From Rhizobiaceae bacterium (GTDB lineage Bacteria > Pseudomonadota > Alphaproteobacteria > Rhizobiales > Rhizobiaceae), in assembly GCA_913776675.1 (NCBI GenBank), contig CAJYRE010000157.1, positions 1-5,900 of the forward strand: a stretch of DNA of 5,900 nucleotides, read 5' to 3'. The position numbers were made by a program, and so were the translations under genes. Under the pieces are notes generated by a model that worked only from the letters and a program-made list of their open reading frames with translations, did not search any database and was not told the origin of the DNA. Positions 4,248 through 5,900 of this stretch are shown piece after piece. Positions within the stretch are counted from its first letter, which is position 1. Each line of letters begins with the position of its first letter.

Positions 4248-5067
4248 CGACCGGGTCCAGAGTGTCGTTATCGCCAGCAGGGGTGGATGAAAAATCCAGA
4301 TGGTTCAGATAGGCAAAATCCTGATGCACGACACTGATGTGCAGATGCTTGCCATTGGCAAGATGGTTGAGTTGGCGCAGGCCTTGCACGATCTGCGCAT
4401 GAACACGCCGCACCAAAAAGGCAAGGCTGGATTTTTTCCGATGATCTGAAATGGAAGACTGCGTATGCACGGGCATGGGCAGGTTATAGTGCTGACAAAA
4501 ATCCAGTTGTACCGCCAGCGCTGGATCGGCCTGAAACGAGCGAAGGTGATAGGTTGCGCAGATCGCAGCATCCGCAATGGCCGCCTTGTTGCGGGTGCGG
4601 TGCAGCAGCTTTTGCGCACCCTTGGGCCATAGCACATAGGCGGCGGCCCCTGAGCGATCGAGATAAAGCCTGCGGATCGGCAGAGCCGTGTCGGCTTTTT
4701 TCCGCAGCAGTTTTCTCCTGCCGCGCGTTTCCAATGTCAGATGGTCCATGTCGTGGCGATGGTGGAGCTGCGCCAACAGGGCAGGGACCTTGTCGGACAA
4801 CACGGCATCGTCCTCCAGCACCAGCACGGGTTCTGTGCCTGCGGCCACCTGCTGCCACACTGCACGATGGCTGAGAAAGCAGGCCCGCTCTGATCGGCGC
4901 ATGGGGCGTTCCCAGCGGTTCCAATAGGCTTCGCTGCCCTCATCGGTCAAAGTCGATGCATCAATGGCGGCAAAACGGCTGAATTTCATGCCAAGGGCGG
5001 CCATTTGGGCTTGCTGAAGGGCCAGCCGCTCGGTGGAGCGATCGAGATTGATGATCAGCACACGCAT
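4237..5067 (-). CDS. Glycosyltransferase family 25 protein, LPS core biosynthesis
   Basis: A 276-residue cytoplasmic enzyme of the LOS/LPS GT25 family, whose members commonly transfer galactose or related sugars to the LPS core. Visible family features: N-terminal INLDRSTERLA (about 6-16), the RACFLSHRAVWQ segment (61-72), VLVLEDDAVLSD (81-92) with the acidic EDD (85-87) expected for nucleotide-sugar/metal binding, AAYVLWPKGAQKLL (142-155), and the late QSSISD (203-208). No signal peptide or membrane segment is seen. Its ATG overlaps the stop of the upstream GT4 gene by one base (TAATG at 5069-5065), so the two are translationally coupled and probably one operon. It is convergent with lrp. 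Donor and acceptor cannot be told from sequence. It may correspond to one of the lpsC/lpsD-type genes of S. meliloti, but I cannot say which, so no symbol is given. Confidence 0.88.
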   Translation of the reverse strand: MRVLIINLDRSTERLALQQAQMAALGMKFSRFAAIDASTLTDEGSEAYWNRWERPMRRSERACFLSHRAVWQQVAAGTEPVLVLEDDAVLSDKVPALLAQLHHRHDMDHLTLETRGRRKLLRKKADTALPIRRLYLDRSGAAAYVLWPKGAQKLLHRTRNKAAIADAAICATYHLRSFQADPALAVQLDFCQHYNLPMPVHTQSSISDHRKKSSLAFLVRRVHAQIVQGLRQLNHLANGKHLHISVVHQDFAYLNHLDFSSTPAGDNDTLDPVALA

Positions 5068-5900
5068 TACGGCCTGCCCACAATAGCAGGTGTGTCCAGC
5101 AGACGGCTATATTGCGCTTCCAGCGCCTCGGCTTCGCCAGTCAGGGCAAAGTTTTCGCGCACATGCCGCAAGCCTGCTTCGCCATGGCGAAGAGCAAGCT
5201 GACTATCTGCCAGATAGGGCGCTATGGCATTGTGCAGGGCTTCATAATCGCCTGCCGGGACCACAGAGCCGGTCTGGCCTTCTGCAATCAATTCGGCGTA
5301 AGCGCCAGCATCGGAGGCGACAACGGCGGTTTGCGATGCCATCGCCTCCAGCGGAGTCAGGCCAAAGCCTTCGTTGCGCGATGGCGCAACATAGAGGGTG
5401 AGGCGACGATACCACGGTTTGATGTCATCGACTTCACCCAGAAACACGATTCGTTCCGACAGACCTGCTGCGGCAACATCGGCCTTGAGTTTGTCGGCAA
5501 AGCCTGTGTGTTCGGCGGTGACGCGACCAGACACCACGGCCGTCCATTCCGGATGTTGCGGCAGAAGCGCAATCATGGCGCGGACAAACAGATCGGTACC
5601 TTTTTGATGCCGCACCCGGCCAAAGCAACCGACAAGATAACGTCCCGGCAAGCCCGTGGCAGCGATGGTGTCATCGGCACCGGTTGGCGGGTGAAACCGC
5701 ACCAGGTCAATGCCGTGGCGGATAACGGTATGCGGGACTTTGAGATAGGAACCGGATTTGCCGCTTGTGGCCACCACGCCATCCATTTTTGAAATCAGCC
5801 AGCGGGTATAGGCGCTATGATGGCGCTGGGCTGCCGAGGTAAACAGCAGCTTCAGCGGCATGCGCAACAATGAAATGCTGGCCGGGTTGGTGCTGCGCCA
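5067..5900 (-). CDS. lpsB: LpsB/LpcC-like GT4 glycosyltransferase of LPS core, N-terminus beyond window
   Basis: 277 residues are visible; the frame is open through base 5900 and begins within the protein (RSTNPASISLLRMPLK), so the start lies outside. It is a retaining GT-B fold enzyme of family GT4. The segments LLFTSAAQRHHSAYTRWLI and VPHTVIRHGIDLVRFHPP precede GCFGRVRHQKGTDLF, the usual GR..KG donor-binding stretch. The E-x7-E signature follows in NEGFGLTPLEAMA (Glu177 and Glu185 of the visible part). These segments resemble rhizobial LpsB/LpcC mannosyltransferases that add an inner-core sugar to LPS at the cytoplasmic face of the inner membrane. The family is about 350 residues, so roughly 75 residues are missing. 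It is followed with a one-base overlap by the GT25 gene. A TTG at 5870 should not be taken as the start: upstream codons remain in frame and family-like. Confidence 0.85.
   Translation of the reverse strand, partial: WRSTNPASISLLRMPLKLLFTSAAQRHHSAYTRWLISKMDGVVATSGKSGSYLKVPHTVIRHGIDLVRFHPPTGADDTIAATGLPGRYLVGCFGRVRHQKGTDLFVRAMIALLPQHPEWTAVVSGRVTAEHTGFADKLKADVAAAGLSERIVFLGEVDDIKPWYRRLTLYVAPSRNEGFGLTPLEAMASQTAVVASDAGAYAELIAEGQTGSVVPAGDYEALHNAIAPYLADSQLALRHGEAGLRHVRENFALTGEAEALEAQYSRLLDTPAIVGRP

Noticed and set aside
4305..4637. Overlapping minus-strand frames inside the GT25 gene
   Set aside because: Out-of-frame shadows of the GT25 coding sequence, which is intact from 5067 to 4237.
5112..5792. 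226-codon plus-strand open frame opposite lpsB
   Set aside because: Antisense shadow of the GT4 gene, which has clear family motifs; no ribosome-binding site or known domain.
1..5900. CRISPR arrays, tRNA/rRNA genes, insertion sequences, phage or toxin-antitoxin genes
   Set aside because: No regularly spaced repeats, tRNA-like cloverleafs, transposase motifs or paired small toxin/antitoxin frames were seen.

Overview
The window looks like a piece of chromosome from an alphaproteobacterium of the Rhizobiaceae (Agrobacterium/Allorhizobium/Rhizobium/Sinorhizobium group). Three things point there. An LsrB-type LysR regulator follows trxB. A tandem pair of small RNAs with AbcR/alpha-r15 architecture lies just downstream of it. 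An LpsB/LpcC-type lipopolysaccharide core glycosyltransferase sits beyond an Lrp regulator. Species cannot be fixed from the sequence alone. No insertion sequence, phage gene, tRNA, rRNA or CRISPR array was seen.

Layout. 1-712 (minus, partial): Old Yellow Enzyme family ene-reductase. 748-1068 (minus): a small ArsR-type repressor, probably co-transcribed with it. 1069-1621: a 550-nt region without a protein gene, holding an arsR promoter/operator candidate and then two small RNA genes on the minus strand (about 1135-1242 and 1325-1442). Each has its own strong intrinsic terminator and upstream promoter, and the two share a 14-nt unpaired core. 1622-2539 (minus): LysR regulator LsrB/VtlR. 2544-3518 (minus): thioredoxin reductase TrxB, 4 nt upstream of lsrB. 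3519-3751: divergent control region with a clear LysR-type dyad. 3752-4219 (plus): Lrp/AsnC regulator. 4237-5067 (minus): family 25 glycosyltransferase. 5067-5900 (minus, partial): LpsB/LpcC-like GT4 glycosyltransferase, overlapping the GT25 gene by one base.

How it fits together. The window combines thiol/electrophile stress control (OYE with its ArsR regulator; TrxB; redox-responsive LsrB) with cell-envelope assembly (two LPS core glycosyltransferases) and post-transcriptional control of nutrient uptake (AbcR-type sRNAs). In relatives, LsrB/VtlR regulates AbcR-type sRNAs and the lrp/LPS genes. Here candidate LysR-type dyads occur before the sRNAs and between trxB and lrp, so the arrangement may be a local LsrB circuit; that is inference. 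The most noteworthy content is the tandem sRNA pair. Its second hairpin differs in sequence but keeps its pairing, while the 5' hairpins have diverged: only the LsrB-proximal copy shows an anti-Shine-Dalgarno loop.
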